Assembly (NCBI GenBank): GCA_020284085.1
Contig: JACEVL010000143.1
Coordinates: 1,038,746 to 1,102,745 of the forward strand
Direction: 5' to 3'
Source: Aporrectodea caliginosa
Taxonomy: Eukaryota; Annelida; Clitellata; Crassiclitellata; Lumbricidae
Length of the DNA: 64,000 nucleotides
A program made the position numbers and the translations under genes. Within the stretch, counting starts at the first letter, position 1; each line of letters opens with the position of its first letter. The notes beneath the pieces are model-generated. The model was not told the origin of the DNA and did no database searches. It saw only the letters and a list, made by a program, of their open reading frames with translations. Below are positions 1-11,700 of the stretch, in pieces.

Positions 1-454
1 AAGTCAGCGCACAAGGTTTGGTAGAAAATACATTTTATGAGCTAAAGTGTTGTTTAACTGGGGAGTGAATTATTAACCTACTTAAAGCCATACATCTTCT
101 TTAATAAAAAGACATTATTACAAACGGGTATTTAGTCAGTACTGTCGTATGTATAGCTACAATTTACAATGACAAACGTTTCTTAAAACGTGTTGCTCAA
201 TTTAATTGGTCACGCGGAAATTAGGCTGCTCAAACAACCGCCAGTTCCGTGCACACAGGAAAATTTTTATAGAGGGAACGTTGACATCAACCTAGAAAAA
301 TTCTACCCGTTCTGGTAACAACTTAAACCTCTGGTTTGGTTGAATATTAAGCAATTACGCAGTCGGTAGACTGATGTAAGTCTTACCTAAACTCATATCT
401 GCTAGACACTAAAAGCAATGCAAAATATTCCTCATTATGGCAGCTTGATTTTAA
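1..454. other. 3' flank of PGLS, no gene seen
   Basis: AT-rich sequence downstream of the PGLS stop codon on the minus strand. It probably includes the PGLS 3' untranslated region. I see no open frame, RNA gene or repeat I can name. Confidence 0.5.
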
Positions 455-3400
455 TCAAGAGTTCTCTGGTTTATTTTTGACATTTTCAAGAAGACTAGCA
501 GCTTTTTCATCCAGGAACCAAACCAAGTTGCCGTTGTGAGGTTTCACTCTGGCTGCTGGCAGCGGTGGCTCTTCATTTCCCTGAAGGACTCGCTTAAAAC
601 AATAACACAAGGCAGGTTACGGTAACTATGTAGTCATCAATAACACGAACTTATCATCTACTGTCCTCAAAAACATTGCTCCAAGTTCATCTGAATTGCT
701 GTCAGAACTTTTGAGTAAAATTTTATACATATGAGACAATCAGTGTTTTGAACTTGAGAATCCTCAAACCAACCTTTTGGTTACAGGTACACCAAAACTT
801 CAGTATTTAGAACTTTGGTATTTCGAACTTCCAGTTATACTGAATGACAGTAAATGGCCTGGCCAAAACCAATGCAAACACATACAAACACAACACTGTA
901 TCATCAAACCTGCTTCAATCGAAGTCTCGTTTACTACGAATGCACTTTTGGTCCTAATGAAACAAGAACTTCCTGTTAAGGTTTGTTGTCATTGGGAATG
1001 TTTTTCTCTACATGTGTTTAATAAAATGTTTAGAACCCACATCACTTATCACTACAGAACAACTACCACACACAACCCAACAGAAATGACACAGGAAGAG
1101 GCAAATATACGGTAGTAACTTCAGTATCACTGGTGTGATCCATCTTGCTAAGAAATCGTGCCAGTACCTACATAAACATAATAGAGCAAGTCTGAGGAGA
1201 TGGATTCTCGTTTAAAGTTCCCATAACTATTATCTGCAGAGGTAACTGAACAGATTGATTGAGAGAGTCCTAAACTGGTTACCTGAACCATGCCAGCTTT
1301 GCCCTGCCCGCAGGCAACAAAGAGAGCGCAGCGGGTGTTCAGAAGCACTGGCAGAGTAAGAGTGATTCGCTGTGGAGGTGGTTTTGGAGAATCTTTGATT
1401 GAAGCAACCCAAAGCACCTTCTCCTAAACAAGAAAAACAAACACTCACATTTACTTTTGTATTAAGAGTACTTTCACAGTAGGGTTTGCATGTGTGAGTT
1501 GTCCATTTCTGCATTCACCTGCTTAACACAAACCTTAGGTCTATGCTTATTGATCACTAAGATTAGAGTCAGCTGTTCATAATACTGGGCTGTACTACAG
1601 TAACACTGTAAAGTAAGAATAAGTGGCTTTACAATTGAATCCATTAATCACCTGAGTGAGCTAAGCAGAAAACTATCTGGCTAACTTTAATAACAAACAA
1701 GTAGCAAATTAATCATAAATATAACCCTAAATATAGCTTATAAATATATTAAAAATGGACACGTTTCTGTGTATGCGGTCACGGAAGAGTTAAACGAATA
1801 TACAATACAATATGATTTAGCTGGTTCCTTTACAAGGTTAATACATGAAGTTAATGCAATCTGATTAAACAAAAAGCTGCAAGTGCTTACATCAAGGAGA
1901 GGATGTCCTGGGAAGAGGGAGCATGTGTGTCCATCTGGTCCCATGCCAAGAAGCAACAGGTCAAACTGAGGATAAGCACCTTCACATCCAAACACAGACT
2001 TCAGCTTCTCCGTATACTCCTTTGCAGCATCCTCCACTTAAACAGAAAATTAATTTGAACTTACAAACATAGATCTGTGTTTCTACATACATCAAGCCAA
2101 AAATCTTTTTATTAATTTATTTCTTAATGTGATCAAATCCAATCAGCACCTGAAACATACTTTGTGTGTGGCAGATTCTATAACTGTGTTAACAACTGAT
2201 GGAACCAATTCACGTGAAATAAAACACACAGAACCACACTGCCACTGAGACGTTCTCAATGCACTGTGTATTATATATTACAGTTACAGATAAATATCAC
2301 GAAAATATAAACACGCATTGGAGGCAACAAGATGGCCATTTTAAGTCAGCTGCATTTGCCCAATAGATCCCATGATATTTAGGCAATCATTGTTCCATGA
2401 AAATGCGAAATAGTACATGGATGAGGTAAATGGATTTGTTATGTACACACGCACACACTTTCCATATGTATGTGTGACAGTTCATCTGTATGACATGTCA
2501 TGTTTATTTCAGCTATGTTATGTATCACTGCACTCCACAACACTTAAGGCATTATAAGAATGCTTGGCTAGAGATTATCACAAAGATTACCAAGTATGTA
2601 AGACGTTAAGCATCATACAAAAGCTGAGCCAACCTGATACAGATGGATTAGCGGGGAATATGCAGTCAACTGGAATTGGAATGTGAGAGAAAAGGTTTGT
2701 CCTATACGTATTGAACGTGCATTCTGGATCATCGTATGGAACGTGTCGTTCATCACAGAAGAAAACGCGCCACTTGGTCCAGTCTGTCTGTAACTTTGGC
2801 AAATGCTCACCCAAGTACTTCACAACACTGCCACCTGTCAAGGTGAAAAAGACTGCTGGTATCAACAAAGAGAAATACACAGTGATCAGTTGATCACTTA
2901 ACTACACTCGTGACTGTCACTGACTGATATAATTAAAATATGTATTAGGTACGGTAAGGTTGACATCAACAACCCTGGCAGTCATATCATTTAATGCTGG
3001 ACCCGGAGTACTAGCAACTAATGAGCGCTACTACTCAGCTGTGAGCAGTGCTATATAAATTACTAATTACATTAATGCAAACGAATACAAACCACCTCAA
3101 CCTTTGCTTTATTTCCAGTAATTTATCATTTTAGCGTTCTAAATTATCCACCCATTGTAATTCTTGCTTAAAATAGAAGTTGGATCGATGTTCAAACAAT
3201 TGTTTGCTTAAATAGAAGTTGGATTAACGAAAATAATTCTTGCTTAAAAAGAAGTTGCATTGATGAGAATAATTCTTACTTAAATAGAAGTTAGATTGAT
3301 GAAAATATTTTTTTAAGCATAGTGCTTCTGCCGGGAAAGGTAGGCCAAACTCTAAATATGTCCCGGTTTTTAAAACTGACCTGACTTTCCGATCTTATAT

Positions 3401-5170
3401 ATATATGATGTATTTCATGTGCGTTTGTCATGTGATCAAATAAAGGATATACTTACTTACTTTATCAACGTATCCTTGATTTTACTACTGGCATCTGGCG
3501 AGTAAATTCATTTTTAATCTCACTTTTATTTATTACCATGCATAATACCTCTTCCGGTTCTAAACGTCATATTGTCGTAGTGATAATATTCTGATAAAAC
3601 ACATTTTCATAAATAATAATTTTTAATTTAAAATCTAAATCCTAAAATTTGAAACTAAATTACTAAAATAAGATTATAAAATGTCAAAACGAAAATGTTC
3701 TTTTAACGACGATCTGAAGGCCGAGTTTTCATTCTTGGCCAGCAGTGCGACTGAATCAGATGGTAGTAGGCCTACTGCATTCTGCAATATCTGTAAGTCA
3801 ACTATTTCGGTTGCTCACGGCGGCAGGTCAGACATCAATGACCAAATTGCCACTAAGAAACACAAGGTCGCTCTGAGTGCAAGAGCAAGTTCTTCATCAT
3901 TACCGAAATATTTTACAGCTAAACAACCAGGTAAAGAAGAGTATAATATAGCTGCTGCAGAGGGTACGACAAAAAAACTTGTGAGAAGCATACATTCAGA
4001 TGCAAAATTTGAGTAACTGATTTACAAAATTTAGAATTTAATTTTAAATTTAAAAGCATGATTTGAATAAAACCTTTCACTTAGTCTTATAGTCTTATAC
4101 CAATATAATAAGCATAAAATAGATATTTGTGCAAGTTATATTATATTAATTATTGACAACATCACAAATTTATTTTGTGATTGAAGTGTCCCGGTTTTTA
4201 GTTTCCAATATCTGGTCAGCCTAAGTTAGATTGATGAAAATATTTTTTTGAAGTGTAGTGCTTCTGTAACGGAAGATTACGCCAAGCAATGCACGAAGAA
4301 ATTACTTTTTGTGGAGGAAAGTTTTTCACATTTTATCTAATGATGACTCTAACCCTAACCCTGATCCTAACCACCCATCACAGTGCCTAACCTGACCCTC
4401 ACGAGGCCTTACCTGACCATAACCGACCCTCACGACGCCAATTTATAGGAAGTAATGCATTTTGAACAATGCGCATGTGCCACAGGTTGTGCATGCGTAA
4501 GCTCTTCCACCGTCGAAAACAGTAAAAAGTAGAAATTGGACTGACGAAAATAGTCCTTGTTAAACTAGAAGTTGGATCGATGAAAATAAGGCAAACTTAT
4601 AGTATCGGGGGCTGAAGGATTATGCAGTATCTCTGGGCATACTGCGCGGACGGACCGGACGGTACCAGGCTTTCTAATGACGACACTAACCCTAACCCTG
4701 ACCCTAACCGACACTCACGACGCCAGTAAACTTACGCGTTATATCCGTCAGCCCTCGATACTATAAGCTTGCAGAACGCTAAAACGATAAATTTCTTCAG
4801 TGAGCAATAAAGCATTTATTGATTGATTGATTGATACCTCATTTCCTACACTTTCCGTCTCCTGACAAACGCAATTTGTTCCTCGTCTCTGACTTCACGC
4901 AGCTCATGAAAAACTGCACATAGCCGCAAAATAGCGCTGCTGATATTCCGAGTTTACGATTAGCAACATTATGGGTGGGTAGCAATATTACACATATATC
5001 ACTATCTTATCGTACGCGACAACTTCAGAAAAAATACCTGATAATCCAATGGTAAAAACGTTTCGTCTTGAAATCGCTTCATTTGCCAATCCTACAACAA
5101 AACGACCTAATTCCTCGGAAACGTTCTTCTCCTCTTTGAAAACTTTCAAAGTCGCCCTCTTACTCGCCAT
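455..5170 (-). CDS. PGLS: 6-phosphogluconolactonase, five coding exons
   Basis: Hydrolyses 6-phosphogluconolactone to 6-phosphogluconate in the cytosol, the second step of the oxidative pentose phosphate pathway. Exons in gene order: 5038-5170, 2634-2834, 1891-2036, 1283-1423, 455-592. Junction phases 1, 1, 0, 0 all join without a stop, giving 252 aa (human enzyme 258). Seen directly: GLSGGS (residues 42-47, split by intron 1), FFCDERHVP (69-77), [14 protein letters not shown] (144-157) with the catalytic-region D-G-H, then SPKPPPQR with an LTLPVL stretch in exon 4, and [11 protein letters not shown] near the C-terminus. These are hallmark segments of the glucosamine/galactosamine-6-P isomerase-like fold used by this family. 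The start at 5170 is preferred over an ATG ten codons upstream (frame open) because it has AAA at -3 to -1 and matches the human N-terminal length. Intron 1 (2835-5037) is full of repeats. Confidence 0.96.
593..2633. other. PGLS introns 2-4 (593-1282, 1424-1890, 2037-2633)
   Basis: Three AT-rich introns separating the PGLS exons, with standard GT-AG ends. The short open frames here are on neither a conserved product nor a recognisable repeat; I see nothing else in them. Confidence 0.8.
3159..3312. repeat. Minisatellite, about 36-37 bp unit, four degenerate copies
   Basis: Repeats of a unit like TTGCTTAAATAGAAGTTGGA followed by TTGATGAAAATAATTC. The last unit (ATTGATGAAAATATTTTTTT then AGTGCTTCTG) recurs at about 4229-4266, on the far side of the BED-like ORF. 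The repeat array has therefore been split or duplicated around that segment. Related single units appear at about 4527-4587. Confidence 0.7.
3681..4016 (+). pseudogene. BED-like zinc-finger ORF, probable transposase fragment
   Basis: A 111-codon open frame on the strand opposite PGLS, inside PGLS intron 1. It reads like the N-terminus of proteins linked to hAT-type transposons: an acidic/aromatic start, then [14 protein letters not shown], then [11 protein letters not shown], with a low-complexity serine stretch and PKYF. In such fingers the pattern is C-x2-C...H...H; here the first histidine position before KKH appears to be Q ([11 protein letters not shown]), so the finger may be broken. 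No catalytic transposase domain follows. GTCCCGGTTTTT occurs on both sides (about 3360 and 4188) in the same orientation, so I could not fix clean terminal inverted repeats. It could instead be a domesticated small protein, but nothing supports that. Confidence 0.45.
4339..4440. repeat. Degenerate telomere-like CCCTAA stretch
   Basis: Runs of CTAACCCTAACCCTGA with degenerate continuations (CCTAACCTGACCCTCACGA). The same mixed motif occurs inside the MITE copies at 4591-4772 and 50039-50251, so this is probably another, less complete copy and not a former telomere. Confidence 0.5.
4591..4772. mobile_element. MITE with telomere-like core, copy 1
   Basis: Terminal inverted repeats: left GCAAACTTATAGTATCGGGG, right CTCGATACTATAAGCTTGC. 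Between them are CTAACCCTAACCCTGACCC repeats. It is the same family as 50039-50251, which has clean 8-bp target duplications. At this copy I do not see a convincing duplication, so its outer edge may be eroded. No coding capacity. Confidence 0.7.
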
Positions 5171-8100
5171 TTTTATTGTCACTCCAAGGTAGAGCATGCA
5201 GTTTGTTTAGCGCTAGATCAGTAATCTGCGTGCTTTAAAAATTTGTCAAGAATGTGAAAAGTAATAAACTAGCAGTGATCGCTCGGTCGCTGGGTGTGTT
5301 AAGTGACAACCGTGGTTTTGCAAACGTAATTACTAATTATAAAATCAGGAATAATTTTATGATCAATTCCATTATTAGCTTGCTCGAGTATCTTTCCTTT
5401 AAGCAGTTCAAAAGAAAAGAAGGCCGAGATAAACAAGAGCGGACACGGGCTAGCACTCTTCAAACTAGACACACGAATGTATGTGTGCTACACAGGCCAA
5501 CCCACATCCCGTGCTTGATATTACTGAATGGTTCAACCCCACGACTGATTTCGGCAACCTGCCATCTAAAACTTCCATAGCGCAATAAATTGAAGTGTTA
5601 AAGACACCGCTTTCGAATCACAAACCTTTAGACAGAACATATCTCAGGAGACAAGACGTTTAGCCCATACCGTTACGACTTCGACTGTAGTTGTTCAACT
5701 ACGACGGTCGTTATTCAAGTTTAAAATTAACTTCAGATTCATTTAAGTTGCCTTAGTATGAACAATGCACATCAAAAACACTCTATTTGCACAGCTCATT
5801 CCATATGTATTTAACTCTCGATGCATCTCTTTCATCAGTCTTAATTAACAGCCAGTGCCCAGAAAATTGACCGGAGTTTTGCTTTGGTGCTGATGCACAT
5901 TTTTTTGATTCCTTGCTTTGCCTTCTGTATTAGACACATGTCAAAAAAAAGTTACTACAGGTTATATTTATTATTACACTAAAAATTTAATAGTCCTTAA
6001 TGTGGTACAAACATGTATTTCCAGGGTATTCAATTGCATTAAATACAGGCAAGCCATTTATAACAAAAAGCAGACAAAGTGATCAGCTGTAGAAGAGTTT
6101 GAAATCAACAAGGGTCTGACAAACTAAAACGAAATTGACCCCCAATGCAGATAAAAAAAACAAGATAATTATAGAATCAAGCCAGTTGCACATTGCTGGG
6201 AATGGATCCGTAAGATCCAGCACTAATTAACTGGCCACACTATTCTATTACAATCTAAGAACTTCTATTATAATGCCACTGTCATAATGCTCATGACATC
6301 ACTCGATGGTCATGACATAGCAAAATCGTTGTGCAAGCCAAACTCCAGGTTGAAGAAATTTAAAGAGAATTTGAGTACACAGAAACAGGCTATGGAGAAA
6401 ACAAGTCCAGGTAAAGCCAATTTTGTAGCCGAAATCTGAAGGCTGGAACAGACTTTGTAGAGCAAACATTTGCCGTGAGTTCCAGAGTGTAAAGTCAGCA
6501 GCAGAAACCCTCACCGAGCAGTCCATGTCCATGGAATAGTCCGATTGAGAAAGTCAGAAGATCCGGTAGAGTAAAGAGAATTCTTGGAAGTCAGCATAGA
6601 TGGTTGACTGATATGTTGAGCTTTGTTTATAATTAGCCCAGTCTGAGTTCTGCGCTTCTATGGACAGTCAATGCAGTTATTTATTGGTGATATATGTTTA
6701 TCTGAAATGGTCAAAGGATTTGCAAAATAATAAACACCTGCAAAGTTAATATTCATAATTATAAAAAAGCTACAAATTATTATCATACAAGTCATAATTA
6801 TTTGATTGAAAATTCACAAGGAAAAATCTACGCATCAACTGAAACCCATTGCATTGTAAAATCTTGAAACTGGCATAACAGAAATCACTAACTATTCAAT
6901 GTGCAAAAAACTTTGTCTAGCATGCCACTGGTAATAAATCTTCCAAGGTTGTCAAGAGGTTCTTTTCTGCTTGCACACATTACGCATTTGCATTAAGCGA
7001 TCGAGTCAAACAGAAGGCTTTATAGAAAAGGCCAACTACAATTCAAAAGCCATTGACCAAAAACTTCTCTCTGTGGAAGTAACTGCCCAAGTCACAGACC
7101 TGCACAAGGCAAGCATGAATGCTGCTCAAGAATGACTTTATCACTGAACTGTAGTTATCAAACGTATTCGCAAAGTAGCTAAGGCGTTTCAAGTTCAACA
7201 GCAAAAGCAAGCAACTAAGTAAAAGAATTTCCATTGCAACAATCAGAAGTCCCCAAAAGTATAATCCAAAGGACTTCAAAGAGCAGATCAGGTGACAGTT
7301 CTCAATCTGCAGCAATCAACCTGAAAGTGCAAGCCAAACTGAAAAACAACCAACCCAAAGAATCAGGCATTGGTGCAAGAACAGAGTTTCTAATGCAAGA
7401 AGAAAACAGAAATGAAATTGCTGGAAATGCTAAGGTGGAGGGAGAATTTTAAGAATAAGAGAAACAATTGAAAGTGTGGCAGGAGTTGATTCCAATTTAA
7501 GACATGAGAACAGTGCTCAGAAGGAACAATAGGAAACTTTTGCTAAACACAAACTGCTAGTAATATAACGAATGAAGAAAGTCCATCAAAGGCTCATGAA
7601 TATTAATTTTACCCAACCAATAACAGCACCTTTCAGTTCTTGTGCTATATCATGACAACACATAAAATAAACATGGGCTCACAAGCAGCACCAATTTATC
7701 TACTACAAAACATGTGTTTGAGACATAAATTCCTGTACAGCTTTACATTTTATTCATTATATCGAATAGTGGTTTCCTGACAAAGCTTCACGAAATGGTT
7801 ATGTTCTGCATCAAGAAATATTCAAACTTAGCAGCATATATAAATGCCATTGTCACCAGGTTTCTTAGAAAAGGTGAATCAACAACAGACTACACATTCT
7901 GCCTATTATCATAGTTTCCAGGTTCATCAAATATGGCTGGCTGGCAACAGATCAACTTTTACCTTGTCACAATCATTAAATCATCCTCTAAACTTGTCTA
8001 TCTGACTCTATTCAACATTTAATAACCACCTGCAAGTCTGTTCTGGTTATTTCCGATCTGAGAACATTCACAGTGCATAAAAATAACCAAGTTCCATGTG

Positions 8101-8461
8101 TGGTGAATTCGAGTATGAAACGCTCCAGAGAGTGACACAAGCTTGAGCATTAACTACTCCGTCGCATAATTATCCACTAGCTGCTACCTACATATGCAAA
8201 AAGATATTAACTGGTAGACGAGTAGTGCATTGCAAATTCTGCACAATTTCAACTTAATCCTCAGTATTTCTATTACTTCTGACAACAACTTTTCTAGAAT
8301 AACGATCACTACATTCAATTTATTACAATGAATTAAATTTCAATAATGCTCAAATTTCTTCATCAAAGCAAAACATTTTCCAAATCATGCAGCAGAACAG
8401 TAAAAATTTCAACTGAAAAAATTGATTCATATTGTCAAATGAGTTTTTACAACAATTTCAA
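5171..8461. other. Intergenic region between PGLS start and SLMAP end
   Basis: Holds the upstream region of PGLS and, on the minus strand, the SLMAP 3' untranslated region of unknown length. AT-rich; the ORFs at 5254-5580, 6299-6532 and 7043-7452 show no recognisable domain and I regard them as chance frames. No CpG-rich block or TATA motif stands out next to the PGLS start. Confidence 0.5.
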
Positions 8462-8593
8462 CTAGACACTTCCAAGTAACTGTAAAACTGCTGTCAGAAT
8501 TCCCACTAATGCTACAGCAAGCAGAATCACCCAACGTCCATTCCTGCCGTACAGTAACAGATTTGATGAACTGGTGCTAATTTCAGTCCACAA
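8462..8593 (-). CDS. SLMAP: Candidate alternative SLMAP tail-anchor exon
   Basis: An open frame ending in TAG at 8462-8464 encodes NGRWVILLAVALVGILTAVL followed by QLLGSV and stop: one hydrophobic helix preceded by basic residues and tryptophan. It lies 209 bp beyond the tail-anchor exon 27 on the same strand. Vertebrate SLMAP is known to have two alternatively spliced C-terminal membrane segments, and this helix resembles the Trp-rich one. Candidate acceptors (right ends at 8576 or 8546 on the plus strand) both need an incoming phase of 2. Exon 24 ends in phase 2, but exon 26, which joins exon 27, ends in phase 0, and the polypyrimidine tract is weak. The helix is clear; the splice path is not. 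Confidence 0.5.
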   Translation of the reverse strand: MWTEISTSSSNLLLYGRNGRWVILLAVALVGILTAVLQLLGSV

Positions 8594-8670
8594 TTATGTA
8601 CAGTGGCATCCACAAGTGCAGCACTATTTGACAGCTTAATATACTAGTCAGAGGCTCCTAACAGATGGCA

Positions 8671-8781
8671 TTATGTTCCAGGAGGAACTGAGGTAGCAGT
8701 TATGGCGGATAAGAACGGGTAGAACGCCAGAACAAAGGCAATCAACAGCATCAACAGCGGAATCATCGAACAGGTGGATAT
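8671..8781 (-). CDS. SLMAP: SLMAP exon 27, tail-anchor helix and stop
   Basis: Encodes residues 832-867: [20 protein letters not shown] then YPFL and a short polar tail ending at TAA (8671-8673). One uninterrupted hydrophobic helix within about 12 residues of the C-terminus is the classic tail-anchor arrangement, which would place the protein on ER or nuclear-envelope membranes facing the cytosol. Acceptor TTGTTTTTGCAG is strong and joins exon 26 in phase 0. Confidence 0.9.
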   Translation of the reverse strand: MSTCSMIPLLMLLIAFVLAFYPFLSAITATSVPPGT

Positions 8782-11700
8782 CTGCAAAAACAAAAACAAT
8801 AAAATAATGTAGGCTGTACGACAAAATTTATTTCATTTTAGAAAAATATAATAGATCACAATTTGTAATGTATATAAGTTTCAGACACCATGCATATTGC
8901 TGAGTAGTTACCTTGAAGGGGTGCTATATAAATGTTTGAATAAATAAAAAGAAGCCCAAATCTACTTTAATTGAACGACCTGTCAGTTTCTCCATAAAGC
9001 TGAATCATATCTTTAACATTTTACAGTTGCAGTACTAGCACACATATCACAGAAACTTTTAAGCCTATTAATTGAATTGAGACAGCAGATACTACAAAGA
9101 AATGACCCTGGTTTCATGGGTCAGGATCATGTAAAGGATAAACATGTTCAGAAATCCAGGAAGATCACCATTATATACTGTAGCGCTACCTTCGACATAA
9201 TGCACATGCGCAAGATACAGTACCAGCAGTTTTGCTAAGCATGTACAATATTGTACATGTACTAGATTAACGTCAAAACACGTCACTTAGTGCTAGCATC
9301 ACCACTGATGCAGGCAAGCTTCAGCAGAACATGACACACACATTACAATACAATTGTAATTAAATTGATAATGCTGTCTTATAAATTTCAGAAATGCACA
9401 CTGAAGCCGGTCAAAGGCAAGCATTCAAGAGGTGTCCAAAAGTTCATAGCAAGCAGAGTCTCCGGATAGACAAGATCACTGCTACGAATGGTGTGAAAAG
9501 CAAAGTCATAATTGCCATCAACTACCACGGTTACATATCAGCATTTACCGTTTTGCTTCTGTAGGACAGCGCAGCATACTCTTCCAGAGCATTTTCCAGC
9601 TCGTATTTCAATGACTGCATTTCGTCCTTGCACTGGTCACACTTGGACTTCAGCTGCAGAATTTCCTGTTGTGCATGGAAGAGCTACAAGGCAAAATCAA
9701 CAACAGATAACAGTATTATTTCTAATTTGCTAACAATATTTAAGTGCAATTATAAACCAACCCACATTTCACAAGGAACTTTTCGGAAGAAAATTAAACA
9801 TATTAAAACAACCAAATAATACCATAACAATTTGTACAATTGCCTATCACTTTTGATACACTATACCTATGGCTAATACAAGTAAATGGCAATATGTTTT
9901 TACCATGCAAGTTGGCGATTTGAGTACAGCAATGCACCAAAATGTGACTAGTACCTAGTCCTACTCGACCTACTACTCCTCTTCAGTCGGTCCTCAACAC
10001 AGCTGCTAGACTGATAGCCCGCCTTCCCGGTACTCTCACATCTCTACCTTTATGTTTGACGAACTTCATTGGCTCCCTCTGCATGCTTGCATACAATTTA
10101 AAATCCTCTCTCTGATCTTCAAGGCTCAGAAGGGTCTTGCCCCTCAATATCTGGTTGGTGTAATTCTTCGGCCTCACTCAGCTTCCTCCCACCGTCCACT
10201 TCGTTCCTGCAATAGACTTGTCACCTCTTGGTTCCCCCGTAGTAGAACTGCTATGGCTCAGGCTCGTTCCTTTGTTTCAATTGGTCCCTCTCTTTGGAAT
10301 GCTCTTTCTCCTTCTGTTCGCTCTAAAATTCTCTCTGGCAGTCTCTCTTCTTCCTTCGCTTTTCTCAAAACCTGTTTATTTTAGCGGGGCTTAGCACACT
10401 GGGAGCGCTTCTGAACGGTTCACCCTATGAGAGGCGCTTTACAAATACTTAAATACGATACGATACTAAGAGAACTTGACCTAATTATTGGTACACTGGC
10501 ATAAAAATGGAAAATATAGAATGGATACTTATGGGTAGGGCTGTCAACGGGCCTCCGGGCCCCCGTTCGAAGGGCCCGGCCCGAGCCCTTAAATCAAAGC
10601 CCGAAAACCCGTCCGAATCAGCATATTATTTTAAGTAAATTTTAAAAGCTTAAATACAGACTTTCAGTCGCGTAAAACGCTGTGGATTTGAAGATGTGTT
10701 GGCCAGCTACAGTGGTGTATTAGTCATCGGCGCGGGGGTAGTTGGCATCTTGGCACTAGGGCTGTCAACGGGCCCCCGCACACCCGGGCCCCCGTTCGTA
10801 AGGTCAAGCCCGGGCCGTTAAGTCAATACCCGAAAACCCATCCAAAGAAGCATAATAACGGTATGCAGGTGTAAGTTTTAAAAGCTGTGTCGTTCCGCGG
10901 TTGAATGACAGGCTGTCTGTCGCGTGGGAAGCTGTGGAGTTCAGCATGAATGAGCCAGCTAAAGTGGCCGATTAGTCATCGGCGGAGGCGGTTGGCACCT
11001 GCCTGATTGCCGGCTATCATAAGACGAGCCATGGGCTCCTATTTAATAAGGGTTATTATGCAAGGACAACCTACTGGGACGCGCAAGCCAATGATGACCA
11101 ACTTTGAATTAGGTCTTAGTGCAATGACCGTTTATATATATATATATATATATATAGACAGAGCTTCCTACGTTATGAAGCGTTGTTATATAAACTTTAC
11201 AGCTGGTCCTAGGTTTGGCTTTCCTCAAGCGTTTTACCACTGACGGGCCTTCGGGCCCCCGTTGAAAATGAGCTCGGGTACCTGGGCCACGTTTTTCTTA
11301 ACATTTTGACAGCCCTACTTATGGGTATGGTTGCAACAACCGTGTTGTCTGGTTGAGTATTATCAGGCCGTTGAAGGTGCCTTTTCAGACTATATTTTAC
11401 TTGTGCAAATCCAGTTACAAATGTCTGTTCAATAATACTAAATACTAATACTAATAACATTATTATTATTATTAAGAAAAATAAAGAAACCACATTCTCT
11501 ACCAGTGACTATTTGTGGCCATCCAATGCTTCACAGCACACTTTTGGCACAACAACATAGACTAGCCATCCCCAAAAAATGCTATTCCTAATTTTTGACT
11601 CCTGAAGGATCCCATGTACCTCGGGTAAACTAAATAATAATACTGCATCTGAACTACAGCTACCTCTGATTTGGTTAGATCAGCCTCTTTCTGAGCATCT

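Noticed and set aside
4339..4740. Relic of a chromosome end or telomere fusion
   Set aside because: The CCCTAA motifs fall within or beside a MITE family that carries the same motif at 50 kb.
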